37,420 nucleotides of DNA from an uncultured Pseudomonadota bacterium (GTDB lineage: Bacteria > Pseudomonadota > Gammaproteobacteria > Burkholderiales > Methylophilaceae), in assembly GCA_903926935.1 (NCBI GenBank), contig CAIYLB010000117.1, positions 1-37,420 on the forward strand, given 5' to 3'. The translations under genes and the position numbers were made by a program. Below the pieces are notes generated by a model, which did no database searches, had not been told where the DNA came from, and saw only the letters and a program-made list of their open reading frames with translations. Below, in pieces: positions 19,082 through 29,966 of this stretch (its first letter is position 1; each line of letters begins with the position of its first letter).

Positions 19082-19522
19082 TTAAGCCGCATGAGTCGCA
19101 GCGTGTAATAAAGTTAAAATCGATGTCAATTCTGTTTTCACAGATTCAAAATTAAAACTCACGCTATTGTCAGCCCCAGCTTGATCTGAGATTACTGAAG
19201 TTTGATTAACGGCATTTGATTGTGCTGCCGCTGCTTTGAATTCTGGGCCATCAAGGCGGTTACGCGCACCGCTGATAGTAAAGCCTTGTTCGTATAACAA
19301 GTCACGAATACGGCGGATTAACAACACTTCGTGATGCTGATAATAGCGACGGTTACCTCTGCGTTTAACGGGTTTTAGCTGAGTGAACTCTTGTTCCCAA
19401 TATCTGAGCACATGAGGCTTAACCCCACAAAGCTCGCTGACTTCACCAATAGTGAAGTAGCGCTTGGCCGGTATTGGAGGTAGCTGCAATTTTACAAGGG
19501 GTTCGCTCATAATATTTAACAT
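19082..19522 (-). CDS. MerR-family transcriptional regulator downstream of ihfA
   Basis: 146 residues (or 142 from the second Met at 19510). The N-terminal MerR HTH is clear: RYFTIGEVSELCGVKPHVLR, then YWEQEFTQLKPVKRRGNRRYY and VLLIRRIRDLLYEQGFTISG. The C-terminal 50 residues are variable, Ala/Ser/Asn rich, with no metal-binding cysteines, so no effector can be named. This gene is a standard companion of ihfA in beta- and gammaproteobacteria and is usually annotated only as MerR-family. It starts 9 bases after ihfA stops and is cotranscribed with it. AGG lies just before the first ATG; which Met is used is uncertain. Confidence 0.88.
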   Translation of the reverse strand: MLNIMSEPLVKLQLPPIPAKRYFTIGEVSELCGVKPHVLRYWEQEFTQLKPVKRRGNRRYYQHHEVLLIRRIRDLLYEQGFTISGARNRLDGPEFKAAAAQSNAVNQTSVISDQAGADNSVSFNFESVKTELTSILTLLHAATHAA

Positions 19523-19531
19523 TACCTAATG

Positions 19532-19825
19532 TTAGTTAAGATAATTAGCTTCAACTTTACTTTTCAGCTTTTGGCTTGCATGAAAAGTAACAACGCGACG
19601 TGCAGAAATTGGAATTTCCTCACCCGTTTTAGGATTACGGCCTGGACGTTCGGATTTTTTACGTAACTCAAAGTTACCAAACCCTGAGAGCTTTACACTG
19701 TCACCAGCTTCTAAAGCAATTCTAACTTCTTCAAAGAACGCTTCTACCATATCTTTGGCTTCACGTTTATTCAAACCAACTTGCTCATAAAGCAAGTCTG
19801 CAAGTTCAGCTTTTGTTAATGTCAT
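19532..19825 (-). CDS. ihfA: Integration host factor alpha subunit
   Basis: 97 residues, the usual IHF length. IhfA pairs with IhfB to bind and sharply bend DNA in recombination, replication and transcription. The DNABII fold is complete: [20 protein letters not shown], the [20 protein letters not shown] arm with the family signature [12 protein letters not shown], and the alpha-type C-terminal helix. GGGAG stands 6 bases before the ATG. It follows pheT by 131 bases and precedes merR, as in many proteobacteria. Confidence 0.97.
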   Translation of the reverse strand: MTLTKAELADLLYEQVGLNKREAKDMVEAFFEEVRIALEAGDSVKLSGFGNFELRKKSERPGRNPKTGEEIPISARRVVTFHASQKLKSKVEANYLN

Positions 19826-19956
19826 ACTACGCTCCCATTTCTAGCTTTTATAAGCTTTTTTTATGTACCGATTATTGATTTTAATCTTGTACTATATTGC
19901 TTGTTACCAACAATTTCTTACAAAAAACCACTAAACGAATCATACCGTTTAATGGT

Positions 19957-22341
19957 TTAATTTCGAAGTGTTGCACCAAAGTTATTTTGTAGCAATTGCA
20001 GCACATTTGCGATGGCAGCGTCAGCATCAGCATCAGTCAAAGTTTTTTGAGTATCGTGCATAAGTACTGATAATGCAAGGCTTTTTTTGTTTTCAGCGAT
20101 GCCTTGGCCTTGATATAAATCGAATAATGCCACGTCAAGAACAAGTGGTATATTCGCTTGCTTTATAGCACTTAATAAGGCATTTACTGCGATATCTGCA
20201 TCTACCACTACAGCTAAATCACGACGCACTGGTAGTAATTTTGATACTTCTTGATAACTAGGTATTTGACGATTTAAAACAGCATCGGCCTGCAATTCAA
20301 ACAAAAATGTGCTTTTACTTAAACTATAGTGTTGTTGCCATTTTGGGTGCAACTTACCTAACCAGCCTATAGCTACGCCATTTAGTAAAATTCTAGCAGT
20401 TTGGCCTGGGTGCAAGGTCACGTGTTCGGCTTTTTCGTAAGTCACTTGCTTATGTGTATTTGCTCCACCAAGTAAGGCATCCACATGCGCTTTCACTTCG
20501 AAAAAATCAACATCGGAGGCATCGGCAGACCATTGCTCAGGTTTTGCACTGCCGTAGACCAGACCAGAAATATAAGTAGATTCAACAAATGTTAGGCTTG
20601 AATCTTGATTCGTTTTCTGAAAATAAGCCGCGCCCACTTCAAACAACATGGCTCGATCTTGCTTACGATTAAGGTTGTAAACTAGCGTATCTAGCAAACC
20701 GCCCCACAAGCTTGTACGCATTACACTTAAATTGCTCGCGATTGGATTTTTGAGCTTAATTGGATTGGTGTTGCCCAATAAATCACGCTCCCAGCTTTCA
20801 TCAACAAAACTATAATTAACGACTTCTTGGTAACCTGAAGAGACTAAACAGTCACGTAATTTATTGAGCGGACTCTTCGCTTCTGGTGCTTCTAACATAG
20901 TTAATGCCGCAACTGGTGGTGTTGCCGGAATATGATCGTAGCCGTGTAAACGTGCAATTTCTTCGATTAAATCTTCTTCAATGGCAATGTCAAAGCGGAA
21001 GCTTGGCGGTGTAATAATAAAAACATTATCAGCAGTGGTAAAAGAAAAACCAAGCTGGGTTAATAATTGCGCAACTTTGTCTTGAGAAAATGGAATACCT
21101 AATACTGAAACAAGTCTTGCGAGCCGTAACTTAACCGGATTACGGTTTGGCAACGCGCTAATAATCTCGCTGACTGCTGCGGCTTTACCACCACAAATTT
21201 GTTGAATCAGTGCGGTAGCGTATTCAATCGCATCACGTGTATTTCCAAAATCGACACCACGCTCAAATCGGTAAGATGAATCGGTACTTAAGCCTAATCG
21301 ACGCGCTTTTCCAGTAATCACGGCGGGCGTGAAAAATGCACTTTCTAAGAAAATGTTAACAGTGTCATCTGTGACAGAGCTCGGCTTGCCACCCATCACA
21401 CCAGCAAGCGCTATTGCCCCACTAGCATCAGCAATGACTAAATCATCATTTTTTAATGTGACAACTTGATCATTAAGTAAAACTAGAGACTCACTTTCTT
21501 TGGCGAAACGAACCGCTAAATCGCCATTTAATTTATCCGCATCAAAGGCATGCATTGGCTGACCAAGCACTAACAATACATAATTAGTCACATCGACCAC
21601 CGCACTAATACTGCGTAGGCCGCTACGCTCCAAGCGTTTAAGCATCCAGCTAGGCGTAGTGGCTTTTGCATTAACGCCAAGAATCAGACGGCCACAATAT
21701 CGCGGACAAGCTGTTTGTTCAGTAACCACTATATTTTTCACTTCAGATAATTCGGCAGTCACGGCTGAAATAGTTTCAAAACTAGTGCTTGCACCAGTAA
21801 TAGCGGCAACGTCACGCGCAATGCCTTTAAGGCTTAAACAGTCACTTCTGTTTGGCGTGAGTTTAAGTGTGAACAAATGGTCATCTAAATCCAAATGCTC
21901 ACGAATACTTTGACCAATCACAGCATCGCTGTCTAGTTCAAGTAAACCGGTGGCTTCTTCACTAATGCCAAGCTCTTTGGAAGAACACATCATGCCAAAT
22001 GATTCAATACCACGCACTTTGGCCTGCTTAATTGAAAAACCCGGCAACTCAGCACCCACCAAAGCACACGGTGCAATTAAGCCGACACGCGCATTAGCAG
22101 CACCACATACAATTTGTACTGGCTCAGCTAAACCAACATCAACCGTACAAACTTGTAAACGGTCAGCATCAGGATGTTTAACTGCGGCTAATATTTTTGC
22201 CACTACCACTTTGCTAAAAGGCGCGGCTACTGCCTGCATTTCTTCAACCTCAAGCCCAGTCATGGTTAAAGCATGACTTAAGGCTTGACTGTCTAAATCT
22301 GTATTAACAAGGCTACGTAACCAATTTTCTGAAAACTGCAT
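19957..22341 (-). CDS. pheT: Phenylalanyl-tRNA synthetase beta subunit
   Basis: 794 residues, normal for the bacterial beta chain. The alpha2-beta2 enzyme charges tRNA-Phe. Domains in order: an N-terminal tRNA-binding OB fold (about 40-150; VVVAKILAAVKHPDADRLQV), the B3/B4 editing region (about 215-375), B5 (about 400-470), the catalytic-like core (475-690) and a C-terminal FDX-ACB anticodon-binding domain (about 700-794; YQEVSKLLPVRRDLAVVVDA). The Met at 22341 begins the conserved MQFSENWLRSLV. The gene follows pheS by 67 bases, a gap that holds a perfect 20-bp palindrome. No damage is seen. Confidence 0.97.
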   Translation of the reverse strand: MQFSENWLRSLVNTDLDSQALSHALTMTGLEVEEMQAVAAPFSKVVVAKILAAVKHPDADRLQVCTVDVGLAEPVQIVCGAANARVGLIAPCALVGAELPGFSIKQAKVRGIESFGMMCSSKELGISEEATGLLELDSDAVIGQSIREHLDLDDHLFTLKLTPNRSDCLSLKGIARDVAAITGASTSFETISAVTAELSEVKNIVVTEQTACPRYCGRLILGVNAKATTPSWMLKRLERSGLRSISAVVDVTNYVLLVLGQPMHAFDADKLNGDLAVRFAKESESLVLLNDQVVTLKNDDLVIADASGAIALAGVMGGKPSSVTDDTVNIFLESAFFTPAVITGKARRLGLSTDSSYRFERGVDFGNTRDAIEYATALIQQICGGKAAAVSEIISALPNRNPVKLRLARLVSVLGIPFSQDKVAQLLTQLGFSFTTADNVFIITPPSFRFDIAIEEDLIEEIARLHGYDHIPATPPVAALTMLEAPEAKSPLNKLRDCLVSSGYQEVVNYSFVDESWERDLLGNTNPIKLKNPIASNLSVMRTSLWGGLLDTLVYNLNRKQDRAMLFEVGAAYFQKTNQDSSLTFVESTYISGLVYGSAKPEQWSADASDVDFFEVKAHVDALLGGANTHKQVTYEKAEHVTLHPGQTARILLNGVAIGWLGKLHPKWQQHYSLSKSTFLFELQADAVLNRQIPSYQEVSKLLPVRRDLAVVVDADIAVNALLSAIKQANIPLVLDVALFDLYQGQGIAENKKSLALSVLMHDTQKTLTDADADAAIANVLQLLQNNFGATLRN

Positions 22342-22380
22342 AATGCTTTGTGACCTTAATTATTGTGTTTAACTTTTTTG

Positions 22381-22400
22381 TTTAATAAGTACTTATTAAA
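22381..22400. repeat. Perfect 20-bp palindrome between pheS and pheT
   Basis: TTTAATAAGTACTTATTAAA is its own reverse complement. Its core AAGTACTTAT recurs 17 bases on (22403-22412), overlapping the pheS stop codon. In RNA it could fold into an AU-rich hairpin between the two coding regions, perhaps affecting mRNA processing. No T-run follows on the minus strand that would make it a strong terminator. Confidence 0.55.
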
Positions 22401-22408
22401 TAAAGTAC

Positions 22409-23425
<1,017 letters not shown>

Positions 23426-23566
23426 TTAACTTTACGTGAATTGACTTTGCGTTGATTTTCTGCAGAAAAATGACTGCATTTATTATGATAATGTATTGAT
23501 TACACTATGTAATTAACTTAAATTTATCGTAATTTAATTTAAATTTACCATCTGGATTTTACAGCA

Positions 23567-23594
23567 AAAAAAAGAGGCCGAAGCCTCTTTTTTT
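23567..23594. terminator. Bidirectional intrinsic terminator after rplT
   Basis: The stem GAGGC (23574-23578) and GCCTC (23583-23587) with loop CGAA is flanked by eight A and seven T, so it works in either direction. It ends the thrS-infC-rpmI-rplT transcript on the minus strand and separates it from pheST. Confidence 0.9.
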
Positions 23595-23632
23595 ACTTAA
23601 TTATCTATTTATATAAATATTAAGTTTAGCGA

Positions 23633-23992
23633 TTAAACAGCTAATGCTTTTTTTGCAATTTCAACAAACTGAGCAAAGGCTACTTTATCAAATACTGCTA
23701 AGTCAGCCAATACTTTACGATCCACTTCAACGGTTGCAATTTTCAAACCATTCATGAAGCGGCTGTAAGTTAAGCCTAATTCACGTGCACCAGCATTGAT
23801 ACGTGCAATCCACAATGTGCGGAATTGACGTTTCTTTTGACGGCGATCACGGTAAGCATATTGACCAGCTTTCATTACCGCTTGCTTAGCAACGCGGTAA
23901 ACGTTCTTACGACGACCGCGGTAACCCTTAGCGGCTTTTAATACTTTTTTGTGTCTAGCGCGAGCAATGACACCACGTTTTACTCTAGGCAT
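23633..23992 (-). CDS. rplT: 50S ribosomal protein L20
   Basis: 119 residues, the standard length. It starts [20 protein letters not shown] and contains [20 protein letters not shown] and [20 protein letters not shown], all signature L20. It binds 23S rRNA early in 50S assembly and, in E. coli, represses rpmI-rplT translation. AAGGAG lies 6 bases before the ATG, and rpmI stops 10 bases upstream, so the two are cotranslated. Confidence 0.98.
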   Translation of the reverse strand: MPRVKRGVIARARHKKVLKAAKGYRGRRKNVYRVAKQAVMKAGQYAYRDRRQKKRQFRTLWIARINAGARELGLTYSRFMNGLKIATVEVDRKVLADLAVFDKVAFAQFVEIAKKALAV

Positions 23993-24002
23993 ATCGGTCT
24001 CC

Positions 24003-24200
24003 TTATCGTGTTGGCATCATTGCGCGAACGCGTTTGACGTCTGTTGGTGAGATGATCGCCGTGCCGCGTAATTTACGCTTTTGCTTGGTGGTCTTTTTAG
24101 TTAGGATATGGCGTAGATGTGAATGCGTACGTTTCACTTTACCATTACCCAAGAATTTAAAGCGCTTTTGAGCACCACTCTTGGTTTTCATTTTTGGCAT
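24003..24200 (-). CDS. rpmI: 50S ribosomal protein L35
   Basis: 65 residues: [20 protein letters not shown], then [20 protein letters not shown] and [11 protein letters not shown], a complete L35. A strong AAGGAGA stands 6 bases before the ATG. The 111-base gap from infC is where L20 autoregulatory RNA structure would be expected; I could not confirm a pseudoknot by eye. Confidence 0.98.
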   Translation of the reverse strand: MPKMKTKSGAQKRFKFLGNGKVKRTHSHLRHILTKKTTKQKRKLRGTAIISPTDVKRVRAMMPTR

Positions 24201-24311
24201 TTTGTTCTCCTTGAACTTAAGTTATGAGTGCTTAGGCATGCCGTTAAGCCGTATCACTCGGAATTTCACTACCACTGCTGTACTACTTCTGCTTGCAACA
24301 ACTAAGGTTGC

Positions 24312-24833
24312 TTAATTCTTTTTGGGAGGTCCTAAAACCATCACCATTTGGCGACCTTCCATTTTAGGAAACTGCTCCACCACTGCGTATTCTTTTAAAT
24401 CTGCTTCTACACGTCTAAGCAAGGCTAAGCCGAACTCTTGGTGCGTAATCTCACGACCTCTAAAGCGCAAAGTAATTTTCGCTTTATCGCCATCTTGAAT
24501 AAAGCGAATAATGTTGCGGACTTTAATAGCGTAATCACCATCATCAGTACCTGGGCGAAACTTAATTTCTTTCACCACAACTTGCTTTTGCTTAAGCTTA
24601 ACTTCGTGCTGCTTTTTACTTTCAGCGTATTTAAACTTACCGTAATCCAATAATCTACACACTGGCGGTACAGCGTTAGGCGCAATTTCAACCAGATCAA
24701 TATCTGCTTCTTCTGCTTTTGCAAATGCCTCCGTGAGCGACATTATGCCCAACGGTTCACCATCTATTCCCACCAAACGAACTTGTGACCCAGTAATGTC
24801 ACCATTAATTCGCGTATCTTTATCCTGTGCTAT
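24312..24833 (-). CDS. infC: Translation initiation factor IF-3 (AUA start)
   Basis: 173 residues if started at the ATA codon 24833-24831. The N-terminal domain reads [20 protein letters not shown] followed by [20 protein letters not shown], with the C-domain marked by [20 protein letters not shown] and [12 protein letters not shown]. No ATG, GTG or TTG lies at the conserved beginning; the first usable one (a TTG at 24776) would remove 19 conserved residues. GGAG is 8 bases before the ATA. IF-3 discriminates against abnormal start codons, and infC in many bacteria uses AUU or a similar codon so that IF-3 limits its own synthesis. The gene follows thrS by 80 bases. Confidence 0.93.
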   Translation of the reverse strand: MAQDKDTRINGDITGSQVRLVGIDGEPLGIMSLTEAFAKAEEADIDLVEIAPNAVPPVCRLLDYGKFKYAESKKQHEVKLKQKQVVVKEIKFRPGTDDGDYAIKVRNIIRFIQDGDKAKITLRFRGREITHQEFGLALLRRVEADLKEYAVVEQFPKMEGRQMVMVLGPPKKN

Positions 24834-24913
24834 ATCAAATTCTCCAAATAGTTAAGCCGCGCATTTTCAGAAATCAGCCAAAATCTTATGTCATCCATTA
24901 GATTTAGCTAAGC

Positions 24914-26821
24914 TTAAACCTTAGTTTCAACTTCTACTTTTAAACGCTCAATTAGCGCGTCTATCGGCATAGAACCTAGGTCTTCACCCTTTCTGGTACG
25001 CACGGCTACATGTCCCGCTTGCATTTCACGCTCACCTGCAACTAGCAAATAAGGCATCTTTTGCATGCTATGTTCGCGTATTTTATAGGTAATCTTCTCA
25101 TTTCTCAAGTCAAATTCACATCTAATGCCATTTTTCTTCAGCGTTTCAACTACTTGACGCACATATTCTGACTGACCTTCAGAAATATTAAGCACCATAA
25201 CTTGCACCGGCGCCAACCATAATGGCATCGCCCCTGCGTAGTTTTCTATCAAAATACCAATAAACCGCTCCATAGAACCAACAATTGCCCGATGTAACAT
25301 AATTGGGCGTTTACGGCTATTGTCTTCAGCTACGTATTCTGCGCCTAGGCGTTCAGGTAAGTTAGGGTCTAACTGAATAGTGCCACATTGCCATAAACGG
25401 CCTAGTGAATCTTTAAGGGTGAATTCAATTTTAGGACCGTAAAACGCACCCTCACCCGGTTGATATTCAAAATCAAGATTATTTAGTTTAAGTGCATTAG
25501 CCAGTGAAGTTTCAGCTTTATCCCAGTCTTCATCTGTACCTATGCGTTTTTCAGGGCGAGTAGACAATTTAACCAGCACATCGTTAAATCCAAAATCACC
25601 ATATGCTTTGTAAAGCATTTTAATGAAATCGGCGACTTCTGCTTCCACTTGCTCTTCGGTACAAAATATATGCGCGTCATCTTGGGTAAAACCACGCACA
25701 CGCATCAAACCATGCAGCGAACCTGAAGGCTCGTTACGGTGACATGAGCCAAACTCAGCCAAGCGCAAAGGTAAATCGCGATAACTATGCAAACTGCTAT
25801 TAAAAATTTGTACGTGGCCTGGGCAGTTCATCGGCTTAACTGCGTAATCTCGGCTTTCTGACGAAGTGACAAACATGCCTTCGCGATAATTTTGCCAATG
25901 GCCAGACTTCTCCCACAATGTTTTATCCATAATGGTTGGCGTGCGGACTTCTTGATAATTGTAGTCTTTAAACATTTGGCGCATATATTGCTCAACCTCT
26001 TGCCAAATACTCCAACCACGTGGATGCCAAAATACCATGCCTGGCGCATCATCTTGCATGTGAAAATAGTCTAACTGCTTACCTAATTTACGGTGATCGC
26101 GCTTTTCAGCTTCTTCTAGCTGGAACAAATACGCTTCTAAATCTTCTTTGTTACGCCAAGCCGTACCATATACGCGCTGTAACATTTCATTATTACTATC
26201 GCCACGCCAATAAGCGCCGGCCAGCTTCATTAATTTAAAGGCTTTTAATTTACCTGTATTAGGCACATGCGGACCACGGCAAAGGTCGGTAAAATTACCT
26301 TCGGTATATAAAGAAACATCTTCACCAGCAGGAATGCTGCTAATAATTTCCGCTTTGTAATGCTCGCCTATGGTTTTGAAATAATCGACTGCCTCATCGC
26401 GAGGCAATACTTTACGCGTTATTTGCTCGTCTTTTTTAGCCAGCTCGCCCATTTTCTTTTCAATAGCAATTAAATCTTCAGGGGTGAATGCGCGCTTATA
26501 TGAAAAGTCATAGAAAAAGCCATTTTCAATCACTGGACCTATCGTGACTTGCGCTTCAGGAAATAATTCTTTTACCGCGTGCGCTAATAAATGTGCGGTT
26601 GAGTGACGAATAATCTCGATGCCTTCGTCATTTTTATCGGTAATAATCGCCAGCTCAACATCTTGACTAATGAGATAAGAAGTGTCGACCAATACGCCAT
26701 TTACTTTGCCGGCAAGTGCCGCTTTGGCCAGCCCTGCGCCAATATTCATAGCCACTTCTGCAACCGTCACAGCGGCGTCAAAACTACGTTCAGATCCATC
26801 AGGCAAGCATATTACTGGCAT
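24914..26821 (-). CDS. thrS: Threonyl-tRNA synthetase
   Basis: 635 residues from the Met at 26821 ([20 protein letters not shown]), the family's usual length; a further start at 26851 adds ten untypical residues and is rejected. Order: TGS domain (1-60), the SAD/editing domain (about 65-230; [17 protein letters not shown] with the zinc-site type histidines), class II core (about 240-530; [40 protein letters not shown]), and an anticodon-binding domain to the end. A hairpin with a T-rich tail sits 22-50 bases upstream (26843-26871). GAGAG precedes the ATG. It heads the conserved thrS-infC-rpmI-rplT cluster. Confidence 0.97.
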   Translation of the reverse strand: MPVICLPDGSERSFDAAVTVAEVAMNIGAGLAKAALAGKVNGVLVDTSYLISQDVELAIITDKNDEGIEIIRHSTAHLLAHAVKELFPEAQVTIGPVIENGFFYDFSYKRAFTPEDLIAIEKKMGELAKKDEQITRKVLPRDEAVDYFKTIGEHYKAEIISSIPAGEDVSLYTEGNFTDLCRGPHVPNTGKLKAFKLMKLAGAYWRGDSNNEMLQRVYGTAWRNKEDLEAYLFQLEEAEKRDHRKLGKQLDYFHMQDDAPGMVFWHPRGWSIWQEVEQYMRQMFKDYNYQEVRTPTIMDKTLWEKSGHWQNYREGMFVTSSESRDYAVKPMNCPGHVQIFNSSLHSYRDLPLRLAEFGSCHRNEPSGSLHGLMRVRGFTQDDAHIFCTEEQVEAEVADFIKMLYKAYGDFGFNDVLVKLSTRPEKRIGTDEDWDKAETSLANALKLNNLDFEYQPGEGAFYGPKIEFTLKDSLGRLWQCGTIQLDPNLPERLGAEYVAEDNSRKRPIMLHRAIVGSMERFIGILIENYAGAMPLWLAPVQVMVLNISEGQSEYVRQVVETLKKNGIRCEFDLRNEKITYKIREHSMQKMPYLLVAGEREMQAGHVAVRTRKGEDLGSMPIDALIERLKVEVETKV

Positions 26822-26842
26822 ATCGTTTCTCTCTAAAACAAC

Positions 26843-26871
26843 AAAAGCCACAAATTTAAAATGTGGCTTTT
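26843..26871. terminator. Intrinsic terminator/attenuator between sbcB and thrS
   Basis: A perfect 10-bp stem, AAAAGCCACA (26843-26852) and TGTGGCTTTT (26862-26871), with a 9-base loop. On the minus strand it is followed by a T-rich tail (TTTTGTTGTTTT). It may simply end sbcB transcription, but its place 22 bases before the thrS start would also suit leader attenuation. Confidence 0.75.
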
Positions 26872-27000
26872 TAGTTAGCTAAATTTATTTATAAAATCAT
26901 TAAGCAGGATTATCGCATAAGGCGTGCAATCACTGCAATTTATAGGTGTGCTAATTGCTTGGGATGGGCCGTTTCATTTTAAGCAAAGCAGATAATATAG

Positions 27001-28452
27001 TTAAGATTCAGGTGCAATCATGTAAGCATAATCTCGTAAGCTTTCTAGCATTTCGACGTTAGCTGAGCCAGCTTGTTCAAGCTTATCTAATTCAGCAAAA
27101 AATGCTTCAAAATTCAATGCACCATTATTACCAGCAGCACCGTCGCAGTGTAAGCGTTCCGAACAATGCAATTGCCAAGCTTCATACTCTTGCTCGGACA
27201 ATGTTTCTGGATAATTGCGTGCACGATAGCGAAATAACAATTCAGCCAAACGTGCATCAGTAAAATTTGGCTGGGCTTGCGCCAAATCTTGGGGGCTGAG
27301 TGTCAGCAGTTTATTCAGCAGATTGCGATCGTTGCTGGCTAAAAAACCGCTATAAAGCGCCTCATCGATATCAGCCAACTCAAAATCACGCAGAAAAACC
27401 TGCTGCCAAACTGCACTCAAATCGACGCTTAATACTTTCTCTGCAAGCATTGCCGCGTGTCGTAAATTTAAGGCTAAATCCAAGCCACAGCGTTGCTGGG
27501 CCACTTCATCTAACACTTTTAAATTACGAATCACGACTGGCGATTTATTTGTGTGTATCGTTTTAATCGGTAAGCATGTTACACCTTCAGGCAAGTCATC
27601 GCTACGTGTAAACATGCGACTTTTTATAGTTTGCGCATCCAAACCAAACAAATCACTTGGGTCGTAGGCACAATCCCACACGATCACTTCATTTTTATTG
27701 GTGGGATGTAACCCTAGAGGAAAAACCAGTGCAAGATGCGCCCGCTCGGATGGAAACATACTGGATAAATGCAAAAATGGCTGGCGTGGTGTTAAATGCA
27801 AGCCAATTTCATTATTCACTTGATCTTTTTGGCGCAGATTCAGGTAGAAATCAAATAACTTAGGTTGCTTGGCTTTAATTAATTTGGCTAGCGCAATCGT
27901 CGCTCTTACATCAGAAACCGCATCGTGTGCGGTTTCATGAGTAATGTTGTTAGTCTCGGTTAGATCAGTCAGTTTAAAGCTTATTTTACCTTGCTCATTT
28001 AGAGGCCATAGGATGCCTTCAGGGCGCAATGCATAGGTAACGCGAGCAAGATCGATAATATCCCAGCGACCACAACCATTTTGCCACTCACGCGAATATG
28101 GTTCAATGAGGTTGCGCCAAAACATAAACCGCGTAATTTCATCATCGTAACGAATGCTGTTATAGCCCACGCCTATGGTATTAGGCGCAGAAAATGCCTT
28201 TAATATTTGCTCGGCAAATCGATGCTCGGGCACACCAACCTTAAGGCAATGTTGCGGTGTGATACCGGTAATAAGGCAAGCCTCAGGCTCCGGCAAAAAA
28301 TCAGGCGCAGGCTGACAAAAAATCTCAATCGGCTCGCCTATCTCATTGAGTTGCTCGTCGGTACGAATAGCCGCAAACTGGGCAGGCCTTGCCGTTCGGG
28401 TATTTTTACCGAAGGTTTCGTAGTCGTGCCAGAGAAAAGTGTACATTTTCAT
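27001..28452 (-). CDS. sbcB: Exodeoxyribonuclease I
   Basis: 483 residues from the Met at 28452; an in-frame start at 28542 would add 30 hydrophobic residues lacking in the family. It digests single-stranded DNA 3' to 5' and works in mismatch repair and recombination. The DEDD exonuclease core is visible: FLWHDYETFG (first Asp and Glu), GYNSIRYDDEITRFMFWRN, and HDAVSDVRATIALAKLIK near residue 185. SH3-like and helical ExoI C-terminal domains follow (about 200-480). Length agrees with E. coli ExoI (475). It is a single gene, with terminators on both sides. Confidence 0.94.
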   Translation of the reverse strand: MKMYTFLWHDYETFGKNTRTARPAQFAAIRTDEQLNEIGEPIEIFCQPAPDFLPEPEACLITGITPQHCLKVGVPEHRFAEQILKAFSAPNTIGVGYNSIRYDDEITRFMFWRNLIEPYSREWQNGCGRWDIIDLARVTYALRPEGILWPLNEQGKISFKLTDLTETNNITHETAHDAVSDVRATIALAKLIKAKQPKLFDFYLNLRQKDQVNNEIGLHLTPRQPFLHLSSMFPSERAHLALVFPLGLHPTNKNEVIVWDCAYDPSDLFGLDAQTIKSRMFTRSDDLPEGVTCLPIKTIHTNKSPVVIRNLKVLDEVAQQRCGLDLALNLRHAAMLAEKVLSVDLSAVWQQVFLRDFELADIDEALYSGFLASNDRNLLNKLLTLSPQDLAQAQPNFTDARLAELLFRYRARNYPETLSEQEYEAWQLHCSERLHCDGAAGNNGALNFEAFFAELDKLEQAGSANVEMLESLRDYAYMIAPES

Positions 28453-28534
28453 ATGCCTAATGCAAGCCTGATGTATCGGGAAAAATAGTTTGGTAACGCG
28501 TGCAAATAATACAATAAATACACCATAAAAACAA

Positions 28535-28563
28535 AAAGCCACCTCTTTTTAAGAAATGGCTTT
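28535..28563. terminator. Hairpin terminator between mscS-type gene and sbcB
   Basis: AAAGCCA (28535-28541) pairs with TGGCTTT (28557-28563), with an inner 4-bp stem TCTT/AAGA. It has A/T-rich flanks and is placed after the MscS-type gene, which reads towards it. It probably ends that transcript. Confidence 0.6.
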
Positions 28564-28643
28564 AAAAGATTAACGGGCTTCAAAATTCTGCAGGGTGCCT
28601 TATCGACAAAAATTATGATGTATTGTGAATTTATTGGACTTAA

Positions 28644-29696
28644 TTAAAGACTTTTAGGGATAATAATTGTTTGTGTTGGATATGCAAATTCAATACCCTC
28701 TTTTTCAAATATTTCATAAATGGCTAGATTGATAGCCTGCTGAACATCCATGTATTGATTATAATCCGCGCTTGTTACGTAATATACGAACTCAAAGTTC
28801 AGGCTAAAATCTCCATAAGTTGCGAAATGCCCTCTATCATAAGTGGTATTTTCTTGCTCTTCAATTACGCACTTAATCATTTTAGGGATCATTTTTAATT
28901 TTTCAGATGGTGTTTGATAGGTCACTGCCAGATTAAAAACTACTCTTCTGCGTTCCATTTTTTTGAAGTTATGCACACGAGAATTCGTTAAATCTGTATT
29001 TGAAAATACCAGTTGTTCGCCACCAATTGCCCGAATTCTTGTAGTTTTAATTCCGATATACTCTACTACTCCCATCTTGTCGCCGATGATTATGAAATCA
29101 CCAACCTCAAAAGGTTTATCAAAAAATATGACGAAATAACTGAATAAATCACCAAGCACCGCCTGTGCTGCTAATGCAACGGCCACGCCGCCGATTCCGA
29201 GACCTGCAACAACTGCTGATATTTTTACACCAAGGTTATCCAGAAGAAAAACAAATGCAATCGCCCAAATGACAAAATTGACTAACCCTAATATTCCTTT
29301 GAGTTGTTTTTCCTCGCCTGATGAGCCATGCGATTTATTTAAATACGATTGAAGCCCAAAATTAACTACTGAGATTACGGCTCTTACAACAAGCACGGTG
29401 ATAAAGACAATTGCACCATTTTCTAAGATATGCTTAAAACCAGCCGTTAAATCCAAAGTATGGAGTGCAATATAGAAAACTCCGAAATAAATTAATGGAA
29501 TTAGAGAGCTATCAATGACACCTATGAAAAAATCATCAATTTCCGTATCCGTTGTTTCGGCATATTTTTTTAATTTTTTTAAAACGTATTTCTTAAATAC
29601 ATACACCACAACGACCCCACAGATAAGAACTCCAGTCGCTGATAAATAATTAATAATTGCATTTCCAAAAATGGAATACTGAAGTATATCGTTCAT
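28644..29696 (-). CDS. Small-conductance mechanosensitive channel (MscS family)
   Basis: 350 residues with four or five predicted membrane helices in the first 190 (around 15-35, 65-85, 90-115, 130-150 and 155-185). The pore helix and the beta domain start are typical: GLGIGGVAVALAAQAVLGDL and FSYFVIFFDKPFEVGDFIII. A soluble alpha/beta C-terminal domain follows (about 240-345). Such channels open on hypo-osmotic shock to release solutes. It reads in the same direction as, and next after, the sucrose genes (270 bases downstream of amylosucrase), which fits a role in releasing compatible solute; that link is inference. AAGGA lies 6 bases before the ATG, and a hairpin sits just ahead of it. Confidence 0.9.
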   Translation of the reverse strand: MNDILQYSIFGNAIINYLSATGVLICGVVVVYVFKKYVLKKLKKYAETTDTEIDDFFIGVIDSSLIPLIYFGVFYIALHTLDLTAGFKHILENGAIVFITVLVVRAVISVVNFGLQSYLNKSHGSSGEEKQLKGILGLVNFVIWAIAFVFLLDNLGVKISAVVAGLGIGGVAVALAAQAVLGDLFSYFVIFFDKPFEVGDFIIIGDKMGVVEYIGIKTTRIRAIGGEQLVFSNTDLTNSRVHNFKKMERRRVVFNLAVTYQTPSEKLKMIPKMIKCVIEEQENTTYDRGHFATYGDFSLNFEFVYYVTSADYNQYMDVQQAINLAIYEIFEKEGIEFAYPTQTIIIPKSL

Positions 29697-29716
29697 GTGT
29701 ATCCTTATATTTTTAT

Positions 29717-29736
29717 AACTTTCAACGATGAAAGTT
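29717..29736. promoter_or_regulatory. Inverted repeat in the leader of the MscS-type gene
   Basis: AACTTTCA (29717-29724) and TGAAAGTT (29729-29736) with a 4-base loop, 20 bases before the start codon. No T-run follows on either strand, so it is more likely an operator or leader RNA hairpin than a terminator. Confidence 0.4.
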
Positions 29737-29966
29737 TACTGAATAGAATATGGGTCTAATTGGATAAAAGTAACTAGAAGTTATTTTTGTACTGAAATTG
29801 TTTGCTTAGCACCAGATATTTTTTCTCAAGAACATCTAGTGATCAACAAACAAAGGTCCTGGAGGTTGCCTTAAGTAACTTAGTTTCTCAAGCAAGAAAC
29901 ACAGGCCGATAATATATTTGTGCAAATTAATTGTAACAAAGATATCAGTACATTAATCCGTTCACA

